A DNA stretch of 36,152 nucleotides, taken from positions 1 to 36,152 of the forward strand of contig JAGUXE010000091.1 in the NCBI GenBank assembly GCA_020061995.1, read 5' to 3'. The notes under the pieces are model-generated. The model made no database searches and had not been told where the DNA came from. It worked only from the letters and a program-made list of their open reading frames with translations. The DNA comes from Ignavibacteriales bacterium. GTDB taxonomy: Bacteria > Bacteroidota > Ignavibacteria > Ignavibacteriales > Ignavibacteriaceae. Positions 1 through 8,375 of the stretch are shown one piece after another; the first letter of the stretch is position 1, and every line of letters begins with the position of its first letter. The position numbers were made by a program, and so were the translations under genes.

Positions 1-12
1 AGTAAAGCAAAT

Positions 13-35
13 GAACGGTCGCGACCGTTCGCTAC
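13..35 (-). repeat. GTAG-headed palindrome at the window edge
   Basis: Positions 13-30 are a perfect 18-bp palindrome with arms GAACGGTCG and CGACCGTTC. Read on the minus strand it is preceded, one base away, by GTAG (35-32), the arrangement seen in REP elements. The region around it (1-150) shows no gene. It could be part of a 3' region belonging to a gene left of the window. Confidence 0.6.
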
Positions 36-164
36 ATTATTTGTATTGAACAAATTATCCTAAGAATAGGCAGCAAATATTGTTTATGCCCGGAGGTATC
101 ATTTCATTAAATCACCTTACGTAATGTGAGTGATATTATTTTTTATCCACATTAAAAAAAAATC

Positions 165-196
165 TTGCATATCCCATAAACATTGCCTTATATTTA
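165..196 (+). promoter_or_regulatory. candidate Bacteroidetes-type promoter for the AsnC/glnA unit
   Basis: TTG at 165-167 and TATATTTA at 189-196 are separated by 21 bases. This approximates the Bacteroidetes pattern of a TTG element and TAnnTTTG, with the last base differing. It lies about 40 bases before the start codon at 238. It was found by eye only; AT-rich DNA yields chance matches. Confidence 0.3.
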
Positions 197-237
197 CAGC
201 CATAATTTAATAATTACCTAATAAATTTAGTTAAACC

Positions 238-693
238 ATGCTTGATAACTTAGATATTAAAATTCTAAACACTCTCCAAACAGAAGGAAGAACCAAAAGA
301 AGCCAGCTCGCAGAGGAAATCGGGATGTCGATTCCATCTGTAAGCGAAAGACTCAATAAATTAGAGGAACGAGGAATAATAAAAGGATATTATGCTAAAA
401 TAGACCGGAAGGTTTTCGGTTACGATATTATGGCTTTTATTCTTGTTATAATGGAATCTTCTAAACATTACAAAACTCTTATCGCTCACGTCGAAAAAAA
501 TCCACAAATACTTGAGTGTCATTCAATTCTTGGGGACGGCTCTCACATTCTTAAAGCAGTTGTAAAAAATACCTCAGCACTCGAAAAACTCCTCGGTGAA
601 ATTCAAGCCTGGCAGGGGGTTTTAGGAACAAAATCTTTCTTTGTTCTTTCTACAATTAAAGAACAGACAAAAATCGAATTAGAACAAAATTAA
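238..693 (+). CDS. Lrp/AsnC family transcriptional regulator
   Basis: A 151-residue DNA-binding regulator of the feast/famine (Lrp/AsnC) family; these proteins usually sense an amino acid and switch transport or metabolic genes. Residues about 1-60 form the AsnC-type winged helix-turn-helix: an N-terminal LDNLDIKIL start, then the recognition segment [20 protein letters not shown]. Residues about 65-145 form the RAM effector-binding domain, with a typical [11 protein letters not shown] stretch. Length is normal for the family. The gene ends 38 bases before glnA on the same strand, with no terminator between them, so the two are probably co-transcribed. Control of glutamine or nitrogen metabolism is therefore a reasonable inference, but the actual effector cannot be read from the sequence. 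Confidence 0.93.
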   Translation: MLDNLDIKILNTLQTEGRTKRSQLAEEIGMSIPSVSERLNKLEERGIIKGYYAKIDRKVFGYDIMAFILVIMESSKHYKTLIAHVEKNPQILECHSILGDGSHILKAVVKNTSALEKLLGEIQAWQGVLGTKSFFVLSTIKEQTKIELEQN

Positions 694-731
694 AAATTTA
701 TTTAAACCAATTAATTAAGGAAATAGAGAAA

Positions 732-2159
732 ATGGCTAAGTCAGTTTCATCGGTCGAAAAGGTGTTAAAGTTTATTAAAGAAAACAAAGTGCAATTTGTA
801 GATATGAAGTTTATGGATTTCCCCGGACAGTGGCAGCACTTCACGGTTCCGGTAAGTCAATTTTCGGCTTCATCTTTTGAAGATGGATTCGGCTTCGACG
901 GCTCATCAATGCGCGGTTGGAAAGCTATAAATGAAAGTGATATGTTAATAATTCCCGATCCCGAAACTATGTTTATGGATCCGTTTATTTCCGCTCCAAC
1001 ATTAAGTATAATTTGTGATGTTTACGAACCGGCAACAAAAGAAAAATACTCACGCTGCCCAAGAAACATCGCTCAAAAAGCTGAAGCGTTTCTTAAATCA
1101 ACCGGTTTAGCTGATACAGTTTACTTCGGTCCTGAAGCTGAATTTTTTGTTTTTGACGATGTCAGATTTGATTCACAGCCGAACAGCAGTTTTTATTTTG
1201 TTGATTCAGTTGAAGGAAGATGGAACAGCGGAAGAGAAGAAAGCCCGAATCTTGGTTACAAACCCCGTTACAAAGAAGGATATTTTCCCGTTCCACCGAC
1301 AGATTCTTTGGTTGATTTACGAAATGAAATGGTACTTAATCTTATTAATGCCGGAATTGATGTTGAAGCGCAGCATCATGAAGTTGCGAGCGGCGGACAG
1401 TGTGAAATCGATCTCCGTTTTCAACCGATAATTAAAGCGGCAGATCAATTATTAATGTTCAAATATATTGTTAAGAATACCGCAAAAATGAATAACAAAA
1501 CAGTTACCTATATGCCTAAACCGATTTTTGGTGATAACGGTAGCGGAATGCACGTTCATGTTAGTCTTTGGAAAAAGGGAAAACCTTTATTTGCCGGAAA
1601 TGGTTATGCCGGATTAAGTGAAATGGCTTTATATTTTATCGGCGGTATTTTGAAACATGCAGCTTCCATTCTTGCATTTTCAAATCCGACGACCAATTCA
1701 TATAAAAGATTAGTCCCGGGTTACGAAGCCCCCGTCAATCTTGCATACTCTCAAAGAAATAGAAGTGCATCAATCAGAATTCCGATGTATTCGGCAAGTC
1801 CGAAATCTAAAAGAGTAGAGTTTAGATGTCCCGATCCTTCTGCAAATCCTTATCTCGCATTTTCTGCAATTATGTTAGCCGGAATTGACGGAGTGTTAAA
1901 CCGCATTGAGCCGGGTGAACCGCTTGATAAAGATATTTACGATATGGAACCTGAAGAACTGAAAAATGTTCCCTCAACTCCGGGGAGTTTACAGGAAGCT
2001 CTAAAAGCATTAGCCGATGATCACGAATATTTATTGCGCGGCGATGTTTTTACTCCCGATGTTATTGAAACATGGATTCGCTACAAGTATGAAAAAGAAG
2101 TTAAACCGATGGCGTTACAGCCTCATCCTTTTGAGTTTAATTTGTATTACGATGTTTAG
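732..2159 (+). CDS. glnA: glutamine synthetase, type I
   Basis: ATP-dependent condensation of glutamate and ammonia to glutamine; the family forms cytoplasmic dodecamers. The protein has 475 residues, close to the 469 of E. coli GlnA. Visible landmarks: the beta-grasp N-terminus with [12 protein letters not shown], the metal-site segment [11 protein letters not shown], the [12 protein letters not shown] segment, the flexible loop [19 protein letters not shown], and the substrate segment NRSASIRIP. Near the C-terminus [10 protein letters not shown] matches the adenylylation loop of the GSI-beta subtype, with the candidate target tyrosine at residue 403. No adenylyltransferase gene is in the window. 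AAGGA lies about 10 bases before the ATG. The gene follows an AsnC regulator and ends in a strong terminator. Confidence 0.97.
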   Translation: MAKSVSSVEKVLKFIKENKVQFVDMKFMDFPGQWQHFTVPVSQFSASSFEDGFGFDGSSMRGWKAINESDMLIIPDPETMFMDPFISAPTLSIICDVYEPATKEKYSRCPRNIAQKAEAFLKSTGLADTVYFGPEAEFFVFDDVRFDSQPNSSFYFVDSVEGRWNSGREESPNLGYKPRYKEGYFPVPPTDSLVDLRNEMVLNLINAGIDVEAQHHEVASGGQCEIDLRFQPIIKAADQLLMFKYIVKNTAKMNNKTVTYMPKPIFGDNGSGMHVHVSLWKKGKPLFAGNGYAGLSEMALYFIGGILKHAASILAFSNPTTNSYKRLVPGYEAPVNLAYSQRNRSASIRIPMYSASPKSKRVEFRCPDPSANPYLAFSAIMLAGIDGVLNRIEPGEPLDKDIYDMEPEELKNVPSTPGSLQEALKALADDHEYLLRGDVFTPDVIETWIRYKYEKEVKPMALQPHPFEFNLYYDV

Positions 2160-2183
2160 GGTGTAGATACGAAGTAAAGAGGC

Positions 2184-2215
2184 AAAGGCTGTCACGCATG
2201 ACAGCCTTTTTTTTT
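2184..2215 (+). terminator. rho-independent terminator of glnA
   Basis: An 11-bp perfect stem, AAAGGCTGTCA (2184-2194) with TGACAGCCTTT (2199-2209), has a 4-base CGCA loop and is followed by an unbroken T run to 2215. It lies 25 bases after the glnA stop codon. Confidence 0.92.
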
Positions 2216-2330
2216 GAATGATTGTGACAAGACTTCTGTAAGACATTTTAATAACTTAAGAAGAATTATCTTGCAAAGTTCGCAAAGGAAAGGAACAAAT
2301 TGTTTTAGCGTGAAACAAAAATTGCATCCT

Positions 2331-2364
2331 CTGTCGAGAAGTGGTTCTCGACAGCCTTGGGGGA
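2331..2364 (+). repeat. REP-like hairpin, family 1, copy A
   Basis: Perfect 10-bp inverted repeat CTGTCGAGAA / TTCTCGACAG around a GTGG loop (2331-2354), followed by a CCTTGGGGGA tail. The same hairpin, left flank and tail recur at 12680 and 13750. It lies in a 505-base stretch (2160-2664) with no convincing gene. That stretch holds the glnA terminator, this hairpin and the doublet at 2378. Confidence 0.8.
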
Positions 2365-2377
2365 ACGGGTGATTGTG

Positions 2378-2443
2378 TCATGCTGAACTCGATTCAGCAT
2401 CTTCATCGTTACCGGGTAAGATGCTGATTGACATCAGCATGAC
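2378..2443. repeat. REPIN-like doublet (GTCATGCTGA family)
   Basis: Two hairpins face each other. The first has arms ATGCTGAA (2380-2387) and TTCAGCAT (2393-2400). The second has ATGCTGAT (2421-2428) and ATCAGCAT (2433-2440). The whole begins with GTCAT and ends with ATGAC, so the two halves also form an outer, nearly perfect inverted repeat of about 26 bases. Related doublets lie at 5115 and 5211. Confidence 0.7.
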
Positions 2444-2664
2444 GGTGAGAGACCGTGTAATGCCAAACTCGATTAGTCATCTTTCTTAATTTAGCCACGT
2501 CAACTTCATTATTAATTTCATTGGAATTATATATAAGTCTAAGATTCGTTACCCACTCGATGAAGAACCGATATAGACGGCATCTGATTCCGTTCTGAAT
2601 GCGCTCTGCTTTCCCACTCATTCCGCGGAAATCACTTAATATCTCCGGCATTTTCAGATAATAC

Positions 2665-3003
2665 TTAGAACTTCATTTTGATAAGCATAAACTTCATTAA
2701 TATTTTCAAACTCATCAATAAACAGAATACTCCGAAGAGGACAAAAAGTCCGCTCATAATTAATGCAATCCAGCTTTTTGTTGAGTCGGGAAGCATTCTT
2801 GTAAGCCGCTGAGATGTAGTTAACGCCATTGATTCGGTAACCCCTTCAGGAGCTGTATAAGTAGCCCATCCCAAAAATGAACCAAGAATAACAAAACCAA
2901 TTCCTAATCCAAAAAAAAGGAGAAAGCCTTCTCTATCAAATTTAAAAGGAATTACTTTTTTCTTTTTTATAGTTGGTGCATACGGATTTTTTTTAGCTGC
3001 CAT
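2665..3003 (-). CDS. small membrane protein, unknown function
   Basis: Not recognised as a named family. From the chosen ATG at 3003 the product has 112 residues. It has a lysine-rich cytoplasm-like N-terminus (KKNPYAP then KKKK), a first hydrophobic segment around FLLFFGLGIGFVILGSFLG, a polar linker of about 40 residues and a second hydrophobic segment around WIALIMSGLFVLFGVFCLLM. That suggests two transmembrane helices. An upstream ATG at 3018 would overlap the esterase stop as TAATG, but a GGGGG ribosome site sits five bases before the 3003 ATG and favours that start. It is probably translationally coupled to the hydrolase gene upstream, with which it forms a two-gene unit. Confidence 0.7.
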   Translation of the reverse strand: MAAKKNPYAPTIKKKKVIPFKFDREGFLLFFGLGIGFVILGSFLGWATYTAPEGVTESMALTTSQRLTRMLPDSTKSWIALIMSGLFVLFGVFCLLMSLKILMKFMLIKMKF

Positions 3004-3017
3004 TTCATCCCCCAACA

Positions 3018-3761
3018 TTATTTTGATTTAAGTGATTGATTTAAAAACCATTCATATAATTCCGGGTTATTGTAAGTTTCCGTCCAGGCATCATGCCCTG
3101 CTTCAGGATAAATAGTAAACTTTACATCTGGATTTACAATTTTAAGTTTATTTATAAGTCTTTCCGATTCGGCAACCGGGACAACAAAATCTTTTGCTCC
3201 GTGAAAAGCCCAAACCGGCATTTTACCAATCTTTGAAATAGTTAAAGGATTACCGCCGCCGCAAACCGGTGCAATTGCCGCAAATCTGTCCGGTGCATAT
3301 TCTGCCCAAGCCCAGGTTCCGTAACCTCCCATCGATAGTCCTGTTAAATAAATTCTATTAATATCAATTTTAAGCTCTGCGATTAATTCATCCAACAGAA
3401 AATTTAATTCACTTATCTGCCACCATCTTCCTTCGGGGCATTGAGGCGAAACAACAATAAACGGAAACTCTTTTCCTTCAGAAATTAATTTTGGCGGTCC
3501 ATGAAATTTTACTTTATCGAGATCGGTTCCCCGTTCACCTGAGCCATGAAGAAAAATAAGCAGCGGAAATTTATTTGAAGATTCCTCATAATCTTTTGGG
3601 AGATAAAGAAGATATGGAACTTCAATAGTACAGATAACTTCTTTGGTAAACTTCTTTTTTGTGTTATCCTGATTCGGGTTCTCATTTGATTGTGAAAATA
3701 AAGGTTGGAACAGGTTCGCAAGTCCGAACAGACTTAATATTAGGGAAAGCATTTTTTTCAT
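3018..3761 (-). CDS. secreted alpha/beta-hydrolase (esterase / prolyl oligopeptidase-like)
   Basis: A serine hydrolase of the alpha/beta fold, of the kind annotated as phospholipase/carboxylesterase or LpqC-like esterase. Seen directly: an oxyanion-region LIFLHGSGERG, the nucleophile elbow GLSMGGYG, an acid-bearing FHGAKDFVVP, and the catalytic histidine in EAGHDAW. The order and spacing are right for a complete domain of about 200 residues. The start MKKMLSLILSLFGLANLF is a signal peptide, so it acts outside the cytoplasm. I chose the ATG at 3761 because it begins the signal peptide cleanly; an ATG at 3773 and a TTG at 3776 are alternatives. The substrate is not predictable. It overlaps or abuts the small membrane protein gene that follows. 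Confidence 0.87.
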   Translation of the reverse strand: MKKMLSLILSLFGLANLFQPLFSQSNENPNQDNTKKKFTKEVICTIEVPYLLYLPKDYEESSNKFPLLIFLHGSGERGTDLDKVKFHGPPKLISEGKEFPFIVVSPQCPEGRWWQISELNFLLDELIAELKIDINRIYLTGLSMGGYGTWAWAEYAPDRFAAIAPVCGGGNPLTISKIGKMPVWAFHGAKDFVVPVAESERLINKLKIVNPDVKFTIYPEAGHDAWTETYNNPELYEWFLNQSLKSK

Positions 3762-3827
3762 GGTAAAATCCATCAATAGTTGTTTCGAAACTTAATTTAT
3801 TTTTAGCGGAAATTAAAGTTGGATTTC

Positions 3828-4919
3828 TTAGCGGGCTTTTAGAATGACAAAAGTAAGATCATCATGCGGAGAGGCATCACGCTTAAACTGATTAATAGCA
3901 CGGAGTATTGCCGCTTCAATTTCTGTTGCTGATTTATGTGCATTAGATTCTATTATACTTAATAAACGTGCATCGCCGAATTGCTGCTTAAGCATATTCA
4001 TTGTTTCTGTAACTCCATCGGTAAAAACAAGAAGAATATCACCACTCTTCATTTTCAGCTTATCAACTTTAAGCGAATCGCTGAAGATTGCCTTATCTGT
4101 GAGTCCCAATCCTATTCCCTTCGGAATTAGTTGTGAACATTTTTTGGCTTCAGAACAATAGTAAATAAAGGGCATATGCCCGGCACGGCAAATTGTCAGT
4201 TCATCACTTTTGGAAATATTAACCACACCGGAAGTAAAAAAGAATTCTCGTTTAAGTATGCGGTAAAGATTTTTATTCAGTTGTATAAGTATTTGTTTTA
4301 TTTCAGAATTAAAATTTATTAGATGATGTAAAATTGCCTGCACTTGAACCATATACAACGCCGCCGCCATCCCCTTCCCCGAAATATCACCGACAATAAC
4401 GAGACAATTTTCTTCCTCTTTATCTAATGTGATAAAATCGAAATAATCTCCGCCGACTTCTCTTGCCGGTTCAGTGTAACAAGCTACATCATATCTTTCA
4501 AAAGTGGGGGGTGCTTTGGGCATTAAGTTAGATTGAATTTTTCTGGCGACATCAAGTTCATCTTTTGCTGAAAGTTTATCGGCTAACTCAAAAGCGAGAA
4601 GTCCGTTTAATGCTAAAAAGGCTAACACACTCCATCCCCACATTCCATATAAATAACCATAGAAAAAGATGAAAAGGGCTATCGAGTAGATTAATCGTCT
4701 TGCAGGATTCAGCTTCAGCAAGAAAACAATAAATATATTTTTTAGGAAAGTAAAAGTTCGGGAAACTTTGTTTTTGGATAGATCTAACGGTTTAACTTCA
4801 GCAGAATAAAAGGAATAGATTTCGGGGGCTTCACGCTTAATTAATCTTTCAAATTCAGAGTAAGAAAGATCGTTAGTATAAAGATGGTAAATGCTTTTAA
4901 ATAATTTAAACTCTGCCAA
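3828..4919 (-). CDS. membrane-anchored SpoIIE/RsbU-type PP2C phosphatase
   Basis: A PPM-type serine/threonine phosphatase, which in relatives dephosphorylates anti-sigma-factor antagonists. Residues about 50-112 are hydrophobic and give two or three membrane segments; the linker ARKIQSNLMPKAPP (about 125-138) precedes the catalytic domain, as in RsbU relatives. Metal-binding motifs are intact: VGGDYFD (D158), VGDISGKGMAAA (D178), CRAGHMP (about 244-250), FTDGVTE (D301) and DDLTFV (353-358). At 363 residues the protein is full length. The start codon appears to be TTG at 4919, with GGGAAG just upstream and no ATG before the membrane region. No sensor, anti-sigma factor or STAS-domain partner lies next to it, so its target is unknown. 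Confidence 0.92.
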   Translation of the reverse strand: MAEFKLFKSIYHLYTNDLSYSEFERLIKREAPEIYSFYSAEVKPLDLSKNKVSRTFTFLKNIFIVFLLKLNPARRLIYSIALFIFFYGYLYGMWGWSVLAFLALNGLLAFELADKLSAKDELDVARKIQSNLMPKAPPTFERYDVACYTEPAREVGGDYFDFITLDKEEENCLVIVGDISGKGMAAALYMVQVQAILHHLINFNSEIKQILIQLNKNLYRILKREFFFTSGVVNISKSDELTICRAGHMPFIYYCSEAKKCSQLIPKGIGLGLTDKAIFSDSLKVDKLKMKSGDILLVFTDGVTETMNMLKQQFGDARLLSIIESNAHKSATEIEAAILRAINQFKRDASPHDDLTFVILKAR

Positions 4920-5114
4920 GAGTCTTCCCGATTATTACTTTATTAGGTGGACAAAAATTATTATTCATTTGAAGTAAAAATATACTCTTAATTCAGAATT
5001 AAAACCTGATTTCTTGATAAATATCTTAAAATATTTATTAATCGGACTAATTGACTGATGAGAATATATTTCTCCATCTTTTCGTTACTTGTGGTAATTA
5101 GTTTTAAGTAACCT

Positions 5115-5190
5115 GTCATCCCGTTCGCCACGGCGAATGGTTTCGGGATCTCCACGATTGTGGAAAGATGCTGATAGCCATCAGCATGAC
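5115..5190. repeat. REPIN-like doublet, second copy
   Basis: It starts GTCAT (5115-5119) and ends ATGAC (5186-5190). The left half is a long hairpin, ATCCCG (5118-5123) with CGGGAT (5144-5149), with TTCGCC/GGCGAA nested inside. The right half is ATGCTGAT (5168-5175) / ATCAGCAT (5180-5187), identical in its arms to the right half of the doublet at 2378. Confidence 0.65.
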
Positions 5191-5210
5191 ACATACCCCA
5201 ACTCCCTGCC

Positions 5211-5274
5211 GTCATTCTGACGGATGTCAGAATCTTTCTCCTTGCATACAGATGCTGATATTCATCTGCATGAC
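5211..5274. repeat. REPIN-like doublet, third copy
   Basis: It starts GTCAT (5211-5215) and ends ATGAC (5270-5274). The left hairpin is perfect: ATTCTGAC (5214-5221) with GTCAGAAT (5226-5233), loop GGAT. The right half, ATGCTGATATTCATCTGCAT, is a degenerate version of the ATGCTGAT hairpin. It lies only 20 bases after the previous doublet. Confidence 0.65.
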
Positions 5275-5406
5275 ATCGTTCTCCCCTCTTGGCGGTTAAA
5301 AAAGTAAACCTTTCAGGATTAAAAAAACAGATGAAAATATATTTATGCATCTTTAACTCAAATACTCTATTTTTTATCCTTAAATTTTTAATAAAAGGCT
5401 GCGACT

Positions 5407-8109
5407 ATGAATAAACTTATTTTTTCACTTTTGCTCATATTAACTACAATTGGTTATTCTCAAAATTATAAGCAAATCAAAATAACATTCCAGGATAGAA
5501 GTCAAATTGAAGAACTTGTAAAGTTCGATGTTGATGTTGAACATGTTGAATGGACAAAAGATAACGAGTTAATTCTTTTTGTAAATGAGGATGAATTTTC
5601 AAGATTAAGTTTAATGAATTTTAAGATTGAAATCCTTATTGACAACTGGGAAGAATATTTTTCAAAACTTCCAAAGATGAGTGAGAGTGAAAAATCAGCA
5701 GCAATTAATCAAAGTCGTGATATTTTCGGCGTGACCGGATTTGGTTACGGTTCATTAGCCGGTTATTATACAGTAGCTGAAGTAAACGCCAAATTAGACA
5801 GCATGAAACTTGCCTTTCCAAATCTCATAACCACAAAGCAGTCGATCGGGAATACGGTTGAAGGTCGCCCGATGTACGTGGTTAAAATTTCAGATAATCC
5901 TGATGTTGATGAAGACGAACCGGAAATACTTTATACTGCAATGATACATGCCCGAGAACCTCAGGCAATGATGCAAATGATTTACTATATGTATTACTTG
6001 CTCGAAAACTACGGCACAAACCCTGAAGTTACTTACATAGTTAATAATCGTGAATTGTTTTTCGTCCCAATATTAAATCCCGATGGCTATTACTATAACC
6101 AAATCTCCTCACCATCAGGTGGCGGTATGTGGAGAAAGAACCGAAAGAATAACAGCGGAAGTTATGGAATTGATTTAAATCGAAATTTTGGTCCGCAAAA
6201 CTATTGGAATGCACCAAATGGCGGCTCAAGTACAACCCCTAGTTCAGATACATACAGAGGACCCGCACCATTCTCTGAAATTGAAACTCAAAACTTACGA
6301 GACTTTGTCGCGTCAAGAAATTTTAAGAATGCCTTGAATTATCATACTTATAGTAACTTATTAATCTACCCTTATGGTGCGTTGAGTATGGAAACGCCCG
6401 ATTCAGTAATATTCCGTGAGTATGCCAATGATATGGTTGCTTACAATGGTTATCAACCAGGAACAGATTTGCAGACTGTCGGTTATTCAACCCGCGGTAA
6501 TAGTGACGATTATTTGTATGACGGCGATATTCCGGCTCAAGGGAAAATCTTTGCAATGACTCCCGAAGTCGGAACTTCCAGTGACGGATTTTGGCCTCCT
6601 CAAAATCGAATTTTCCCTCTCGCTCAAGAAAATGTAATGCCTAATCTCTATTACGCCTATGTTGCCGGTGAATATGTAAAATTAAATAATGTAACGTACG
6701 ACAGACAATATTTTAATCCGGGTGATCAAAACATTCAGATGAATATTTCAAGCGTAAAAAATAAAGGGCTGGGTGATGCGGTAAATCTAACTATCCAACT
6801 TGAATCTCTTGATCAATTTATCACAGTAAATAACGGAACAATAAATGTCGCCTCGCTTCCGGCACGAACATCAATCGCTATTCCGACACCTTTTACTTTT
6901 TCAATATCACCGATTGCTCCGATTGATTATCTCGCTAAGTTATTGGTTAAAACCTCTTCAAACGGAACAGTGATGTCATCTGATACGATAAAAATTATCC
7001 TCGGCACACCGGATTTTGCTTTTATCGATACGACAAATAATCCCGCTAACCTTTGGACAATAACAGCAGCTCCAACTACGCAACAATGGGGAGCAACAAC
7101 TTCTTCTTTCTATTCGGCTCCTAATTCATATACCGATAGCCCTGTGGGGAATTATGTAGCGAGTGCAACCGTAAGTTTAACTTCTACTAATCCGATTAAC
7201 TTGAGCGGTTTAAATAATCCACGTTTAGCTTTCTGGACTAAATGGGATATTGAAACAAAGTGGGATTGCGGTGTTGTTTTAGCTTCATCAAATAACGGTT
7301 CAACATGGACACCAATAAACGGACAATATACCAAACCGGCTTCCGGAAGCGGTAAACAAACCCCCGCCGGTATGCCGATGTATGACGGATTGAAATCAAC
7401 ATGGGTTCGTGAAGAATTTGATTTAAGCAGTTATGCAGGGCAACAGATTAAACTTCGTTTTGAATTGCGTACAGATGGTTCAATTCATAAAGACGGCTGG
7501 TATATTGATGATATCGGAATTTATACTTATAGTGCCGTTCCCGTTGAATTATCAGCCTTTTCAGCAAACATTGTAAATGATGTTATTCAACTTCAATGGA
7601 AAACTTTAACTGAAACCAACAACTCAGGGTTCTATATCGAACGGACAAATGATAACGTCAATTGGAATTCGCTCGGTTTCATTAAAGGAAATGGAACCAC
7701 TGTAAACGAAATAAATTATTCTTTCGAAGACAACACCCCTAAATCGGGGAAAAATGTTTATCGATTGCGTCAATTAGATCTTGACGGTAGTATTAAAACC
7801 GCAGGAATTGTTGAAGTTGATTTTAATCTGATAACCGAATACAACTTAGAACAAAACTATCCGAATCCGTTTAATCCATCAACTATGATTAATTTTCAGT
7901 TGGCAAAAGCCGGTTTTGTAACTTTAAAGATTTATGATCTGCTCGGCAGAGAAGTTACAACCCTTATTAATAAAGAAATGGAATCAGGTAAACACTCTAT
8001 AGAATTCTCCACCATAGGTGGAGGAACTAATCTTTCCAGCGGAACCTATTTTTATGAATTAAGTTCAGGTGATTTTAGATCAATCAAGAAATTTGTATTG
8101 ATGAAATAA
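5407..8109 (+). CDS. T9SS-secreted M14 zinc carboxypeptidase
   Basis: An exported metallocarboxypeptidase of 900 residues. Residues 1-18 are a signal peptide ending near GYSQ. The M14 catalytic domain spans about 115-425 and is intact: HAREPQ gives zinc ligands H181 and E184, NYHTYSN gives H313, DLNRNFG (256-262) is the substrate-binding motif, and E387 in MTPEVGT is the catalytic glutamate. An Ig-like spacer follows. Next is a jelly-roll domain at about 545-705, ending DGWYIDDIGIY as in immune inhibitor A-type and MAM-like domains. Then comes an FnIII-like domain (about 710-805). The C-terminus (about 810-900) is a type A sorting domain with NYPNPFNPS and a KIYDLLGREV segment, which directs type IX secretion. 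A palindrome interrupts this last domain at 8007-8023. Confidence 0.94.
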   Translation: MNKLIFSLLLILTTIGYSQNYKQIKITFQDRSQIEELVKFDVDVEHVEWTKDNELILFVNEDEFSRLSLMNFKIEILIDNWEEYFSKLPKMSESEKSAAINQSRDIFGVTGFGYGSLAGYYTVAEVNAKLDSMKLAFPNLITTKQSIGNTVEGRPMYVVKISDNPDVDEDEPEILYTAMIHAREPQAMMQMIYYMYYLLENYGTNPEVTYIVNNRELFFVPILNPDGYYYNQISSPSGGGMWRKNRKNNSGSYGIDLNRNFGPQNYWNAPNGGSSTTPSSDTYRGPAPFSEIETQNLRDFVASRNFKNALNYHTYSNLLIYPYGALSMETPDSVIFREYANDMVAYNGYQPGTDLQTVGYSTRGNSDDYLYDGDIPAQGKIFAMTPEVGTSSDGFWPPQNRIFPLAQENVMPNLYYAYVAGEYVKLNNVTYDRQYFNPGDQNIQMNISSVKNKGLGDAVNLTIQLESLDQFITVNNGTINVASLPARTSIAIPTPFTFSISPIAPIDYLAKLLVKTSSNGTVMSSDTIKIILGTPDFAFIDTTNNPANLWTITAAPTTQQWGATTSSFYSAPNSYTDSPVGNYVASATVSLTSTNPINLSGLNNPRLAFWTKWDIETKWDCGVVLASSNNGSTWTPINGQYTKPASGSGKQTPAGMPMYDGLKSTWVREEFDLSSYAGQQIKLRFELRTDGSIHKDGWYIDDIGIYTYSAVPVELSAFSANIVNDVIQLQWKTLTETNNSGFYIERTNDNVNWNSLGFIKGNGTTVNEINYSFEDNTPKSGKNVYRLRQLDLDGSIKTAGIVEVDFNLITEYNLEQNYPNPFNPSTMINFQLAKAGFVTLKIYDLLGREVTTLINKEMESGKHSIEFSTIGGGTNLSSGTYFYELSSGDFRSIKKFVLMK
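8007..8023 (+). repeat. palindrome inside the carboxypeptidase sorting domain
   Basis: CTCCACC (8007-8013) and GGTGGAG (8017-8023) form a perfect 7-bp inverted repeat around ATA. It encodes part of the extra residues STIGGGTN in the sorting domain, where relatives usually run directly from IEF into NLSSGTYFY. See the matching finding. Confidence 0.55.
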
Positions 8110-8131
8110 ATAGCGGTTTTAATGCAAACAA

Positions 8132-8154
8132 AAGGGGGAAACCAATTCCCCCTT
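8132..8154 (+). terminator. possible terminator of the carboxypeptidase gene
   Basis: A 9-bp stem, AAGGGGGAA (8132-8140) with TTCCCCCTT (8146-8154), lies 23 bases after the stop codon. No clear T run follows, so termination may be partial, or this may only be a stabilising 3' hairpin. Confidence 0.55.
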
Positions 8155-8226
8155 AATTTGCAGGTTCATATTTGTATTTGGAAAATAATGAATGTGTCAA
8201 CTCTAAAAAGATAGAATTTAGGTTAA

Positions 8227-8246
8227 CCAACAGATTTATCTGTTGG
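8227..8246. repeat. palindrome with AGA-TTTA-TCT core
   Basis: A perfect 8-bp inverted repeat, CCAACAGA (8227-8234) and TCTGTTGG (8239-8246), surrounds TTTA. The central ten bases are identical to those of the palindrome inside the esterase gene at 31697-31714. Confidence 0.65.
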
Positions 8247-8274
8247 ATTATGGAAATAAATCAACCTTTTTACT

Positions 8275-8309
8275 AACGGTTTTACCTGTGCGCCTATGGC
8301 GTAACCGTT
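8275..8309. repeat. composite hairpin ahead of the MNT/HEPN pair
   Basis: An outer stem, AACGGTT (8275-8281) with AACCGTT (8303-8309), encloses an inner hairpin CGCC-TAT-GGCG (8291-8301). Function unknown; it lies between the carboxypeptidase and the nucleotidyltransferase gene and may be a further dispersed repeat or a transcript end. Confidence 0.5.
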
Positions 8310-8375
8310 TATTAACTTTATAGAGGTGACTCATAAATCATTCTTTTATATTTTGTAACAAGAAAGTAAATCACA

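Larger units (their letters stand above)
4920..5406. other. 487-base intergenic region filled with palindromic repeats
   Basis: No gene is supported here. The central part (5115-5274) consists of two REPIN-like doublets described separately. The rest is AT-rich spacer and must hold the divergent promoters of the phosphatase and the carboxypeptidase, which I could not place. A 120-codon minus-strand reading frame across this region is made largely of translated repeat sequence and is not a credible gene. Confidence 0.75.

Noticed and set aside
2409..2651. 80-codon minus-strand reading frame downstream of glnA
   Set aside because: Its C-terminal end is translated REPIN-like repeat (2409-2443), the rest matches no family I know, and no ribosome site is visible. 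A decayed gene cannot be excluded, but nothing supports one.
5115..5274. CRISPR array
   Set aside because: The repeats are palindromic doublets of unequal sequence with no regular spacers and no cas gene nearby.
4988..5350. 120-codon minus-strand reading frame
   Set aside because: It runs through both palindromic doublets at 5115-5274; its sequence (for example repeated QHL segments) is translated repeat rather than protein.
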